Part shown: piece after piece, positions 8,177 to 16,196 of the stretch
Numbering within the stretch: the stretch's first letter is position 1
Layout: every line of letters begins with the position of its first letter
From: Salaquimonas sp041736675
GTDB lineage: Bacteria > Pseudomonadota > Alphaproteobacteria > Rhizobiales > Rhizobiaceae
Direction of reading: 5' to 3'
DNA: 25,092 nucleotides
NCBI GenBank assembly: GCA_041736675.1
Contig: JBGSTD010000049.1
Span: 1 to 25,092, forward strand
Notes under the pieces: generated by a model
Databases searched by the model: none
The model's input: only the letters and a program-made list of their open reading frames with translations
Told to the model about the DNA's origin: nothing
Position numbers and translations under genes: made by a program

Positions 8177-8200
8177 ATGGCCCGGACAATGCCGGGCCAT
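8177..8200 (-). terminator. hairpin between binding-protein gene and livG (attenuating terminator or processing stem)
   Basis: A perfect 9-bp inverted repeat ATGGCCCGG (8177-8185) / CCGGGCCAT (8192-8200) has a 6-base loop. In the minus-strand transcript it follows the binding-protein stop at 8222 and is followed by a modestly U-rich run (ATTATTTTAC). Such GC-rich stems after the first gene of binding-protein transporters commonly reduce read-through or protect the upstream mRNA, giving excess binding protein over the membrane components. Confidence 0.7.
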
Positions 8201-8221
8201 CATCATGTTTAACTGATAAGC

Positions 8222-9412
8222 TTACCGGTAGCCGACAACCACGATCTTGCCGTCCTTGAAGGCGACTTCGCGATAATTGCCAGCGCTTTCGCCAGGTCCG
8301 ATGAGTTCAACTGCAGATGCGCCGACATAGTCGATGTCTGTGCCTGCCTTGATCAGTTCAAGAGCTTTTGCAAGTTCACCAGGGAAGATTTTCTCGCCAG
8401 GTGCGTTTGCAACGTCGAGAACCTTGCCTTTGAGGTCAGCGCTTTCGACTGACTTGGCAGCTTCCATTGCCAGCATGATCAATGCTGCTGCGTCATAGCT
8501 TTCAGCTGCGAATGCGCCTGTTCCATCGAAACCGGCAGCTTTTGCCATTTCCTGGAATTTGGCAGCGCCTTCGCTGTCTGTACCCGGGTTCGCGCCATAT
8601 GACTTGTCGAGGCCTGCACCGATTTCTGCTGCAATAACATCGCCCACCATGCCGTCAGGCAGGTAGAAGGTGTCGAAAGCGCCAGTGTCCAGTGCTCCGC
8701 GGATGATGCCCTTGCCGCCTTGGTCAGTGTAACCTGCAACAACGAGAACTTCGCCGCCTGCCTGTGCGAGAGCGCCGACTTCAGCGGAATAATCGCCTTT
8801 GCCATCTTCATGAGCTGCAACGATGGTTACAGTACCGCCGGCTTTTTCAAAGTTTGCCTTGATCGCGTCGGACAGGCCCTTGCCATAGTCGTTGTTGGTG
8901 TAGGTAATGGCGATTGTCTTGACGCCTTTTCCAACAAGGATGTCTGTCACGATCTCGCCCTGACGTGCATCAGATGGTGCTGTGCGGAAGAACAGGCCGT
9001 CATCTTCAGCTGTTGAAAGGCCAGGGGAAGTTGCTGATGGAGAAATCATCACGACGCCGTTCGGGCGGGCAACGTTTTGCAGGATCGCGCCGGTTACGCC
9101 GGAGCAATCCGCACCCATGACGGCCTTGATGCCTTCAGTAACGAGACGCTCGGCAGCGGCAGTTGCAGCAGCAGCATCAACACAGGTTGAATCGCCGCGC
9201 ACGGCTTCAACAGCAACGCCATCAAGAAGTTTGCCGGAGTCTGTTACTTCCTTGATGGCCAGTTCTGCACCGGCACCCATCGCAGGTGTGATGGATTCGA
9301 GCGGACCTGTGAAACCGAGGATCACGCCGATTTTCACCGGTGAGTGGCTGGCAGCAATGGCTGTGCCCGTAAGCATTGTTGTGGCTGCAAGAGCCAAAAG
9401 CATTTTTTTCAT
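8222..9412 (-). CDS. branched-chain amino acid-type ABC transporter periplasmic substrate-binding protein
   Basis: 396 residues, family of Leu/Ile/Val-binding proteins (type I periplasmic fold). A classic Sec signal peptide, MKKMLLALAATTMLTGTAIA, is followed by ASHSPVKIGVILGFTGPL, which starts the mature first lobe. Further family motifs are VKTIAITYTNNDYGKGL at the second lobe and ESYDAAALIMLAMEAA near the end. The ATG at 9412 is chosen because AGGGAG lies 6 bases upstream and the signal peptide begins there; the long open frame extending to 9742 is not conserved and crosses the promoter. First gene of the importer, separated from livG by 95 bases with a hairpin. The ligand is not predictable from sequence. 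Confidence 0.92.
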   Translation of the reverse strand: MKKMLLALAATTMLTGTAIAASHSPVKIGVILGFTGPLESITPAMGAGAELAIKEVTDSGKLLDGVAVEAVRGDSTCVDAAAATAAAERLVTEGIKAVMGADCSGVTGAILQNVARPNGVVMISPSATSPGLSTAEDDGLFFRTAPSDARQGEIVTDILVGKGVKTIAITYTNNDYGKGLSDAIKANFEKAGGTVTIVAAHEDGKGDYSAEVGALAQAGGEVLVVAGYTDQGGKGIIRGALDTGAFDTFYLPDGMVGDVIAAEIGAGLDKSYGANPGTDSEGAAKFQEMAKAAGFDGTGAFAAESYDAAALIMLAMEAAKSVESADLKGKVLDVANAPGEKIFPGELAKALELIKAGTDIDYVGASAVELIGPGESAGNYREVAFKDGKIVVVGYR

Positions 9413-9492
9413 TGAATTCTCCCTAGGATGCTTTTTTATTGATAGATCAGAATGCATTGGCGTTCTGACAACGGTAAAAATTCCGTAAATTA

Positions 9493-9520
9493 TCATTATT
9501 AGGACTGGTGCAAGTGTCAA
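9493..9520 (-). promoter_or_regulatory. predicted sigma-70 promoter of the ABC importer operon
   Basis: On the minus strand a perfect TTGACA (plus positions 9515-9520) is followed after 16 bases by TAATGA (9493-9498), about 80 bases before the binding-protein ATG. An imperfect stem (CAGAATGC / GCGTTCTG, 9452-9471) lies in the predicted leader. No specific regulator site is recognised. Confidence 0.55.
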
Positions 9521-9669
9521 TGGCAGAATTACGTTGAGGTTAATTACAGTGAATTTTACAACGATAAAGCACCAAAACAGCAATTTCGACGTGAAAACCT
9601 GAATATTATTTGCCAAAGAAAACAATATGAGGTTTGCTGGATGGCAATCTCGAACATTCAAGGTCAATC

Positions 9670-10530
9670 TTGCCGCCTCCATCCCCTTTTGCAATTTCGC
9701 TGATCCTTGGCGCGGCAATTCTTCATGCGCTATGGAATGCAATCGTCAAAGGTTCATCCGATCGACTTGTGACAATCGGTCTGATCGGAGTGGGCAATGC
9801 GTTGTTTGGGCTTCCACTTGTTCTCACAACTTCTCCTCCCGCTGCAGAAAGCTATCTTTTCATCGCGGCAACCATTGCCATCCATCTCTTTTATTTTCTC
9901 TTTCTCAATGCTGCCTACCGGCTGGGCGATTTCTCGCAGATGTATCCACTGGCAAGAGGGGTTGCCCCGTTGCTGGTTGCCTGCGGCGGGTTGATGTTTG
10001 CCGGGGACCATCTGTCCACGCAATCCTGGTTTGGCCTGGTGTTGATCAGCATGGCGATTGGAATTCTGGTTGTGGCAAAGGGAAAAGTACCGAGCGATCC
10101 CCGGGCGCTTGGCGCGGCAATTCTCACCGGTTTTTGCATTGCAGGTTATACGATTGTCGACGGCCTTGGGGTTAGGTTGTCAGGCAGCCCGATCGGTTAC
10201 ATCGGCTGGTCGTTTGTGCTTCAGGTATTTTTGGGCCTTGGGTTCTTGTATTACCGCAGGGCGCATTTGAGCTTGTTGCCGGTTTCCGCTTATGTTGCTG
10301 GTATTGGCGGCGGACTGATATCCGGTCTTGCCTATGGCCTTGCGATGTATGCCATGACTTTAACGACACTTGCCGCAGTGTCGGGAATTCGCGAATCAAG
10401 CGTCATCATTGCAGCGCTTATCGGAGTTCTCTGGTTTGGCGAACGCCCATGGCTTCCACGCATTTTCTCCGCGTGTCTTGTTGTGATGGGCATATTGATG
10501 CTGTCCGGCACCCTTGTGCTGACGCATTAA
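9670..10530 (+). CDS. EamA/DMT-superfamily membrane transporter
   Basis: About 286 residues and ten hydrophobic helices in two EamA-like halves. The first half has ILGAAILHALWNAIVKGSSD and AAYRLGDFSQMYPLARGVAPL. The second ends with ALIGVLWFGERPWLPRIFSA and VVMGILMLSG, the usual DMT ending. These proteins export or import small metabolites; the substrate is unknown. The frame has no ATG at its head. TTG at 9634 has GAGG only one base upstream, whereas TTG at 9670 has AAGG six bases upstream, so 9670 is preferred, with 9634 possible. It is divergent from the importer operon and lies 89 bases before a dehydrogenase gene on the same strand, so it may be the transporter of the following catabolic genes. 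Confidence 0.82.
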   Translation: MPPPSPFAISLILGAAILHALWNAIVKGSSDRLVTIGLIGVGNALFGLPLVLTTSPPAAESYLFIAATIAIHLFYFLFLNAAYRLGDFSQMYPLARGVAPLLVACGGLMFAGDHLSTQSWFGLVLISMAIGILVVAKGKVPSDPRALGAAILTGFCIAGYTIVDGLGVRLSGSPIGYIGWSFVLQVFLGLGFLYYRRAHLSLLPVSAYVAGIGGGLISGLAYGLAMYAMTLTTLAAVSGIRESSVIIAALIGVLWFGERPWLPRIFSACLVVMGILMLSGTLVLTH

Positions 10531-10619
10531 TGGGTTGAGACGGGTTTCCGATAGCTTGCATTCGACAGATGCTGTTGGCAAGTTCGGGTTTGAAGGTGAG
10601 TGACTTGGGGAGAGACGGT

Positions 10620-11738
10620 ATGAAGCCTTATACAATTGCGGTATTTGACGGAGACGGTATCGGCCCTGAAGTCATGGCGCCAACCTTGAAGGTCCTTGAT
10701 GCCGTATTGCGCAAGATCGACAAGCCGTTGTTTGAATACCAGCATCTACCCGCCGGTGCATTGCATTATTCAAAGACCGGTGAAGATCTGCCCGAAAGCT
10801 CTGTCGAGGCTGCAAGGGCTGCAGATGCAATCCTTCTTTCCGCCATGGGACTTCCGCATGTACGCAAACCGGACGGCACAGAACTGACGCCACAAATCAG
10901 CCTTCGCATCAAACTCGGTCTTTATGCCGGTGTTCGCCCGGTCAAGATCATTACTGGCCAGCCAACGCCGCTTAAAGATCTCCGTGCCCATACGGTGGAT
11001 TTTATCCTGGTGCGTGAATCGACCGAGGGACTATTCGCCCATATGAATGAGGGGCAGGTGGTGAACGACGAATACGCCACCGAGACGCTGCGAATTACCC
11101 GCAAGACCAGTGAAAAGCTTTTTGATTTCTCATTTCGCCTTGCGCGGCAACGAGCCGGAAAATTGGGACGCAAAGGCAAGGTGACGTGTGTCGACAAGGC
11201 CAATGTGTTTCGCTCGTTTTCATGGTTCCGTTCCATCTTTCATGAACGCGCCTTGTTGTTTGGCGATGTTACGCCGGATACTGCCTATGTGGACGCATTT
11301 GCCATGTGGATGGTTCAGCGGCCGTGGGATTTTGATGTGGTTGTCACCGAAAACATGTTTGGCGATATTCTTTCTGATCTCGGTGCGGGTTTGGTCGGTT
11401 CGCTCGGGTTGGCCCCATCTGCCGATATTGGTGATGATAATGCCCTTTTTCAGCCCTGTCACGGAACCGCGCCCGATATCGCTGGCAAGGGACTCGCCAA
11501 TCCGATTGCGATGTTTCTTTCTGCCGCAATGATGTTGGACTGGCTGGCGATCGACAAGAATGACCCCGTACTTGCAAAAGGGGCTGCCATGTTGGAAGCC
11601 GCGATTCAGGAGGTGATAACGACGCGGGTCGGTTTGACTAGGGACCTGGGTGGCGATCAAGGCACAGACGGGTGTACCGCTGCGGTCTTGGCAAATCTTG
11701 GGCGCACGGAAATCGACCGGGCAGGATCGTTGGCGTGA
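10620..11738 (+). CDS. isocitrate/isopropylmalate-family dehydrogenase
   Basis: 372 residues, an NAD(P)-dependent beta-decarboxylating dehydrogenase of 2-hydroxyacids (family of isocitrate, isopropylmalate, tartrate and D-malate dehydrogenases). Motifs seen are FDGDGIGPEVM at the start, RESTEGLFA in the middle, the metal/substrate-binding signature NMFGDILSDLGAGLVGSLGLA and HGTAPDIAGKGLANPIA. The ATG at 10620 follows GGGGAGAG and matches the family start. The substrate residues do not identify isocitrate or isopropylmalate clearly, and no leu or TCA genes are nearby. A role on a tartrate- or malate-like acid in catabolism is more likely, but that is inference. Its stop overlaps the GTG of the next gene (GTGA), showing translational coupling. 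Confidence 0.86.
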   Translation: MKPYTIAVFDGDGIGPEVMAPTLKVLDAVLRKIDKPLFEYQHLPAGALHYSKTGEDLPESSVEAARAADAILLSAMGLPHVRKPDGTELTPQISLRIKLGLYAGVRPVKIITGQPTPLKDLRAHTVDFILVRESTEGLFAHMNEGQVVNDEYATETLRITRKTSEKLFDFSFRLARQRAGKLGRKGKVTCVDKANVFRSFSWFRSIFHERALLFGDVTPDTAYVDAFAMWMVQRPWDFDVVVTENMFGDILSDLGAGLVGSLGLAPSADIGDDNALFQPCHGTAPDIAGKGLANPIAMFLSAAMMLDWLAIDKNDPVLAKGAAMLEAAIQEVITTRVGLTRDLGGDQGTDGCTAAVLANLGRTEIDRAGSLA

Positions 11739-12757
11739 CCATCCGCGTTGGCATGATAGGCCATGGGTATTTTGGTCGTATTCAGTTTGAAGCCTGGCAG
11801 CGGCTTGAAGGCGTCGAATTGGTGGGCGTGACCGAGAAATCGCCGGAGTGCGTGAATGCCCTGATTGAATCAGGCTTTGCCGGCAAGGTGTTTGACAACG
11901 TGGAAACCATGCTGTCCACAATTGATATTGACGTTCTGGATATTTCCACACCGCCAGCGTCTCATGGTGAACTTCTGACCAAGTGTGTTGGCAAGGTGGC
12001 GATGGTGATTTGTCAAAAGCCTTTTTGTACTTCGCTTTCCGAAGCGATGACGATGACAAAACTCTTTGACGGTTCGCTAAGCAAGCTGGTTGTCCATGAA
12101 AATTTTCGTTTTATGCCCTGGTATCGTAAAATCCGTGACATTTTAGCCAGGGGCGAACTTGGTGCGATACGACAAGCGCATTTTCGCATGCGGCCCGGTG
12201 ATGGTATTGGCGAAAGTGCCTATTTGCTTCGGCAACCCTATTTTCGGCAGATGAAGCGGTTTCTGGTGCACGAAACAGGAATACACTGGATTGACGTTTT
12301 CCGGTTTCTCTTTGGTGAGCCGCGCAGTGTGTTTGCAGATTTGTGGCAAAGCAATCAAGGATTGGCAGGCGAGGATTCAGGACTGATATTGTTTGAATGG
12401 GAGACAGGACTGCGGGCTGTCTTCGACGGAAATCGCACTCTGGATCATGCTGCAGACAATCACCGGCTGACCATGGGTGAATTCTTGGTGGAGGGTGAAA
12501 ATGCCAGCCTTTCGCTTGACGGCTTTGGAAACATCGCAGTACGCAAGCGCGGCGAAAAGCAATTTGTGCCTGTTCCCCATGAATTTGAAGATCGGGGTTT
12601 CGGCGGTGATTGTGTTTATCACTTCCAGAAACATATTGTGGAACATCTTGTTACGGGCAGCGTGATTGAAACCCTTGCGAGTGACTACCTTGCCAACATG
12701 CGGATTGCCGAGAAGGTTTACCGGTCGGCGAAGACCGGGAGGCGAGAGATAATGTAA
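11735..12757 (+). CDS. Gfo/Idh/MocA-family oxidoreductase
   Basis: 340 residues. An N-terminal Rossmann domain (IGHGYFGRIQFEAW, GxGxxG at about 9-14) is followed by the substrate domain with GIHWIDVFRFL (His184, Asp187), the usual catalytic G-x-H-x-x-D element. The family's 'EKP' motif, whose lysine is catalytic, reads QKP here (94-96), so the lysine stays but the glutamate is replaced. Members oxidise or reduce sugars, inositols and related hydroxyl compounds with NAD(P). The GTG start overlaps the preceding stop and has AGGA about 8 bases upstream. The MBL-fold gene follows after 19 bases, so it lies in the middle of an operon. Confidence 0.85.
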   Translation: MTIRVGMIGHGYFGRIQFEAWQRLEGVELVGVTEKSPECVNALIESGFAGKVFDNVETMLSTIDIDVLDISTPPASHGELLTKCVGKVAMVICQKPFCTSLSEAMTMTKLFDGSLSKLVVHENFRFMPWYRKIRDILARGELGAIRQAHFRMRPGDGIGESAYLLRQPYFRQMKRFLVHETGIHWIDVFRFLFGEPRSVFADLWQSNQGLAGEDSGLILFEWETGLRAVFDGNRTLDHAADNHRLTMGEFLVEGENASLSLDGFGNIAVRKRGEKQFVPVPHEFEDRGFGGDCVYHFQKHIVEHLVTGSVIETLASDYLANMRIAEKVYRSAKTGRREIM

Positions 12758-12776
12758 CGTGGAAAGGGAGGCTGAC

Positions 12777-13571
12777 GTGACAGACAATTGGGAAATCTTT
12801 GCGCTCAAATATGCCGAGCGCAACAGCCGCACGCGCAATGACAGTTTCATCATGGACCCCAATCACAGCCAGCCGCACGGCATGGATTATTTCATTTGGG
12901 TACTCAAGAACGGTTCGGAGACAATTCTTGTCGATACTGGCTATGATACCAGTGAGGCAGCGTTGAGGAAAAGGCCGATCCTTGAGGCGCCGTCATCCAT
13001 GCTGGCAGGATTTGGCATAGATCCATTGAAGATTAAAACGGTCATACTGACCCATCTGCACTATGACCACGCGGGATCGCTGAAGGAATTTCCAAACTCA
13101 ATGCTGCATGTGCAGGAACGGGAAATGGCTTTCGCAACCGGTCCGTGCATGTGCCATGATCATGTTCGAATGCCATTTACCGGGGAGCATGTCTGCGACA
13201 TGGTGAGGTCCCTCTATCAGGGGCGGGTGCAATTTGCTTCTGGGTCAAAGGAGATTGCTTCCGGCGTGGAGGTGCATTTGATCGGCGGCCATTCGAGGGG
13301 GTTGCAATGCGTGAGGGCACGCACGAAGCGCGGCTGGGTGGTTCTGGCATCGGATGCAAGCCATTATTATGAAAACTACCGCAGCAGAAAGCCGTTTCCC
13401 ATTGTAGTTGATCTTGAAGACATGCTGGCCGGGTTTGAAAGGCTGCGCGAACTGGCAGACAGTGACGATCATATTATTCCGGGACATGATCCATTGGTTC
13501 GGGCCTTGTATCCGCCGCTGGTAGCTGGCAATGACCGTATTGTTCAATTGCACGCTTCACCCAATTCATAA
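12777..13571 (+). CDS. metallo-beta-lactamase-fold hydrolase, N-acyl-homoserine-lactonase-like
   Basis: 264 residues, a dinuclear-zinc hydrolase of the AttM/AiiA-like lactonase group. The zinc motif THLHYDHAG supplies His93, His95, Asp97 and His98. Later ligands fit GGHSRG, LASDASHYY and IIPGHDP. No signal peptide. The GTG at 12777 is preferred because GGGAGG lies 6 bases upstream; an earlier GTG at 12759 lacks a site. Relatives open lactone rings (acyl-homoserine lactones, gamma-butyrolactone or sugar lactones). In this operon, next to a Gfo/Idh/MocA dehydrogenase that could make a lactone, hydrolysis of a catabolic lactone is at least as likely as quorum quenching; this is inference. Confidence 0.83.
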   Translation: MTDNWEIFALKYAERNSRTRNDSFIMDPNHSQPHGMDYFIWVLKNGSETILVDTGYDTSEAALRKRPILEAPSSMLAGFGIDPLKIKTVILTHLHYDHAGSLKEFPNSMLHVQEREMAFATGPCMCHDHVRMPFTGEHVCDMVRSLYQGRVQFASGSKEIASGVEVHLIGGHSRGLQCVRARTKRGWVVLASDASHYYENYRSRKPFPIVVDLEDMLAGFERLRELADSDDHIIPGHDPLVRALYPPLVAGNDRIVQLHASPNS

Positions 13572-13585
13572 GGCCGGATAGAAAC

Positions 13586-13882
13586 ATGTTTGCCGTCTTC
13601 GTTACCATTGAAATCAGACCTGAACACCGCGATGTATTCATCACCCGGATGAAGCAACAGGCAAAGGACAGTCTCGACAAGGAACCCAATTGCGGGATTT
13701 TCGAGGTGTGGACAAGCTCAAAACGCCCCAATGTGGTTCAACTTTACGAGGTTTACACCGATGCAGCGGCGTTTGATGCCCATTTGCTGTCGGCACACTT
13801 CAAGAGCTTTGACGAGACAGTTAGCCCGATGCTTGTCTCAAAAGAAATTTCAACTTTTGAGACCAAACTCGACGTTGACTGA
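13586..13882 (+). CDS. antibiotic biosynthesis monooxygenase (ABM) domain protein
   Basis: 98 residues, a single ferredoxin-like ABM domain. It begins MFAVFVTIEIRPEHRDVFITRM and contains the conserved C-G-I-F-E-V and LYEVYTDAAAFDAH....F segments of the YgiN/LsrG/quinol monooxygenase group. These small dimers are cofactor-free oxygenases or isomerases of reactive carbonyl or quinol compounds. It starts 14 bases after the MBL gene and is the last plus-strand gene of that operon, with a convergent dioxygenase only 10 bases beyond its stop. The exact reaction is unknown. Confidence 0.83.
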   Translation: MFAVFVTIEIRPEHRDVFITRMKQQAKDSLDKEPNCGIFEVWTSSKRPNVVQLYEVYTDAAAFDAHLLSAHFKSFDETVSPMLVSKEISTFETKLDVD

Positions 13883-13892
13883 CAGCTGCCCC

Positions 13893-14687
13893 TCAACGCT
13901 GGAAAATGACCGGAAACCAGTCTTCCCGCAATTTTTGCCCGGCGGTCATGTTATGACCGGGGAAGGGCGGTGAGGTTCTGCCGGGACGTTCGACATAACG
14001 GGCATCATCGCCAAGCAGACGCAAGGAAAAAGCTCGCCTTCGCGAGGGGGTTTCATTGCCGCGTGCACCATGTAAAATCTTGTAGTGGAAGGCGACAGCA
14101 TCACCAGGCTCCATTTGCCATTCGAGAATTTTCATGCCTTCGCGGTCAGGGTCGGGTACAGGAATATAGGCGCTTTCATCGGGGTAGAAGTTTTGCTCAG
14201 ACAACCAGCGGGTTGGCAGAACCGGCTTTTCCCATTTGTGTGATCCCGCCACACATCGCAATGATGCCTCCTTCACCGGATCCAGCGGTGACCAGAAGCT
14301 CACGGTTTGTTCGCCATCGACAAAATAATAAGGACCGTCCTGATGCCATGGAGTGGGTTTGGATGTACCCGGCTCTTTCACCAAAACATGGTCGTGGAAG
14401 ACTTGTACCGAGTTTGAGCCCATCAAATCGGCTGCAACTTCGGCAGCGGGTGAATTGTGGATGACGTCAGCAAACTCGGGAATTCGGGTCCAATTGCAAT
14501 AATCGTCAAAAAACCTGCCTGCCTCTCCGGTCTTGAGATTCTCCGCGCCGTATGGGCCGGGGCTGGACATGTTGGTTTCAATTCCGGTTTTCAGTTGCTC
14601 AACATAATCGGCAAAGAGACCTTTGATCAGCACAACTCCGTCAACTTTGAAGGCACTGATATGGTCTTGGGTGAGCAGGGAATGCAT
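13893..14687 (-). CDS. phytanoyl-CoA dioxygenase (PhyH) family Fe(II)/2-oxoglutarate oxygenase
   Basis: 264 residues of a double-stranded beta-helix oxygenase. The facial triad is H-x-D...H: WHQDGPYY supplies His115 and Asp117, and ILHGARGN supplies His206. The 2-oxoglutarate-binding arginine probably lies in the following SRRRAF segment. Such enzymes hydroxylate small molecules such as ectoine, phytanoyl-CoA or phosphonates; the substrate is not assigned. The ATG at 14687 (GGAG six bases upstream) is preferred over the ATG at 14699. It is divergent from the class V aminotransferase across 144 bases containing a dyad, so both may share an operator. It converges on the ABM gene with no room for a terminator. 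Confidence 0.86.
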   Translation of the reverse strand: MHSLLTQDHISAFKVDGVVLIKGLFADYVEQLKTGIETNMSSPGPYGAENLKTGEAGRFFDDYCNWTRIPEFADVIHNSPAAEVAADLMGSNSVQVFHDHVLVKEPGTSKPTPWHQDGPYYFVDGEQTVSFWSPLDPVKEASLRCVAGSHKWEKPVLPTRWLSEQNFYPDESAYIPVPDPDREGMKILEWQMEPGDAVAFHYKILHGARGNETPSRRRAFSLRLLGDDARYVERPGRTSPPFPGHNMTAGQKLREDWFPVIFQR

Positions 14688-14749
14688 TTGTTTCTCCATT
14701 TGTTGATCCAGAGTTATCGAAATGTAAAAAGATTTTCAATCAAAGGCAT

Positions 14750-14774
14750 GAAAATATGCCTGCGGAGTATTTTC
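14750..14774. promoter_or_regulatory. candidate operator dyad between dioxygenase and aminotransferase genes
   Basis: A perfect 7-bp inverted repeat GAAAATA / TATTTTC separated by 11 bases lies in the divergent promoter region. It overlaps a second dyad, AGGCAT (14744-14749) / ATGCCT (14756-14761). The spacing suits a dimeric regulator, but no regulator gene is adjacent and no promoter boxes are clear, so this is tentative. Confidence 0.35.
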
Positions 14775-14831
14775 TTTTACGCCAAAAGTGTAAGAGGGTT
14801 GCTTCGAAAATTACCAAATCAGAGATAATCC

Positions 14832-16031
14832 ATGTCATTAAAGTTCGGACCCAAATTGCTGGCTATTCCAGGCCCATCTGTGATGCCTGAGCGTGTTCTA
14901 TCTGCCATGCATCGCCCTTCTCCCAATATCTATGAGGGAGAACTGATTGAAATCACGGAGAGCCTTTATCCGGATTTGCTGAAGGTGGGCCGAACTACAG
15001 GGCAGGTGGCTGTCTATATTGCAAATGGCCATGGTGCCTGGGAAGCCTCTTTGCGCAATCTGTTTGTTCCCGGAGACAAGATTCTTGTGCTGACGACGGG
15101 CCGTTTTGCGGCCGGCTGGGGAGAACTCGCGCGCAGCCTCGAGATCGATGTGCAGATCCTCGACTTTGGCATGCAAGGAGATGCTGATCCGGCCAAACTT
15201 TCCCAGGTGCTGGAAGCCGACAAGTCGCATGAAATAAGGGCGGTTCTGACAGTCCAAACCGACACCGCTTCCTCGGTGCTGAACAATGTTCCGGCATTGG
15301 GCGATGCGATCCGCCAGTCAGGCCATCCGGCGCTTTTCATGGTCGATTGCATAGCCTCGCTTGGCTGCGACCGTTTTGAAATGGATGAATGGAATGTCGA
15401 TGTCATGGTGGCAGCCTGCCAAAAGGGATTGATGACGCCTGCCGGAGTTTCATTTGTCTATTTCAATGACAAGGCCGCCGATGCGCGCAAACGCGCCAAA
15501 CCAGGGCAGTACTGGGACTGGGTGCTCAGGGCCAAGTCGGAATTTTATTATCAGAAATTTGCCGGAACTGCCCCAACGCAGCACATTTACGGCCTTCGTG
15601 AAGCGCTGAACATTCTCTTGAATGAAGAAGGTATCGAGGCAGTGTGGGCGCGCCACAAAACCATTTCAAATGCATACTGGGCAGCCATCCAGGCCTGGGG
15701 GGTGAAAGGCGAAATTGCCCATAATATCGCCGCTCCGGCAAAGCGGTCAGCGGCTGTTTCAACTGTTGTCACTGCCGAGGGTGATGCGAAGCGCATTCGC
15801 AAATGGACAGAAGAAAATGCCGGTGTGACGCTGGGTATTGGCCTTGGCTTTGGTGAGCCGGGTTCGCCTGCCTATGACCGCCGCTTCCGAATTGGCCATA
15901 TGGGCCATCAGAACATTGCGATGGTTTTAGGGGTCATCGGTTCGATAGACACTGCACTCAAGGCGCTGTCAATTGAACATGGTGAAGGAGCAATGGAGGC
16001 TGCTGCAAAGGTACTCTCCCTGCACAGGTAA
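14832..16031 (+). CDS. class V PLP aminotransferase (alanine/serine/aspartate-glyoxylate type)
   Basis: 399 residues, PLP fold type I. The N-terminal IPGPSVMPERVL is the family's glycine/proline-rich start. NGHGAWEASL is the cofactor phosphate region, FMVDCIASLG holds the PLP-ring aspartate (Asp172) and ACQKGLMTPAG holds the Schiff-base lysine (Lys198). RIGHMG near the end carries the carboxylate-binding arginine. Relatives move amino groups onto glyoxylate or pyruvate (alanine-, serine- and aspartate-glyoxylate aminotransferases, pyridoxamine-pyruvate aminotransferase). The donor here is unknown. It faces away from the PhyH oxygenase gene, and the context suggests degradation of an amino compound. 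No strong ribosome binding site is seen (AGAGAT about 7 bases upstream). Confidence 0.88.
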   Translation: MSLKFGPKLLAIPGPSVMPERVLSAMHRPSPNIYEGELIEITESLYPDLLKVGRTTGQVAVYIANGHGAWEASLRNLFVPGDKILVLTTGRFAAGWGELARSLEIDVQILDFGMQGDADPAKLSQVLEADKSHEIRAVLTVQTDTASSVLNNVPALGDAIRQSGHPALFMVDCIASLGCDRFEMDEWNVDVMVAACQKGLMTPAGVSFVYFNDKAADARKRAKPGQYWDWVLRAKSEFYYQKFAGTAPTQHIYGLREALNILLNEEGIEAVWARHKTISNAYWAAIQAWGVKGEIAHNIAAPAKRSAAVSTVVTAEGDAKRIRKWTEENAGVTLGIGLGFGEPGSPAYDRRFRIGHMGHQNIAMVLGVIGSIDTALKALSIEHGEGAMEAAAKVLSLHR

Positions 16032-16196
16032 TGGCCTCCCGGTCCTGGCTTCTGCAAAAATTCCAATCGGGGCAAACTGCCAAAGGTTAAGAATTTGATA
16101 TTATAAAATACGCAAAATATTAACCTGCCTTTAACCGGCTCTTAAGTATGATGGTGCAATCTACCGTTAGGTAAGCCTTTTGCTGGAGCGTTTGTT

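Noticed and set aside
8222..9742. 506-residue reading of the binding-protein gene from 9742
   Set aside because: The extra 110 residues have no family similarity, precede a textbook signal peptide and cover a TTGACA promoter. The start at 9412 has a proper ribosome binding site.
10620..11738. Calling the dehydrogenase leuB or icd
   Set aside because: It has only general family motifs and no leucine-biosynthesis or TCA neighbours. The operon partners suggest a different hydroxyacid.
11220..12059. 279-codon minus-strand frame across the dehydrogenase and oxidoreductase genes
   Set aside because: It spans two well-supported coupled genes on the other strand and encodes no recognisable protein.
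12777..13571. Naming the MBL-fold protein a quorum-quenching AHL lactonase
   Set aside because: The HxHxDH fold is shared by many lactonases, and the operon context points to catabolism. Specificity cannot be read from these motifs.
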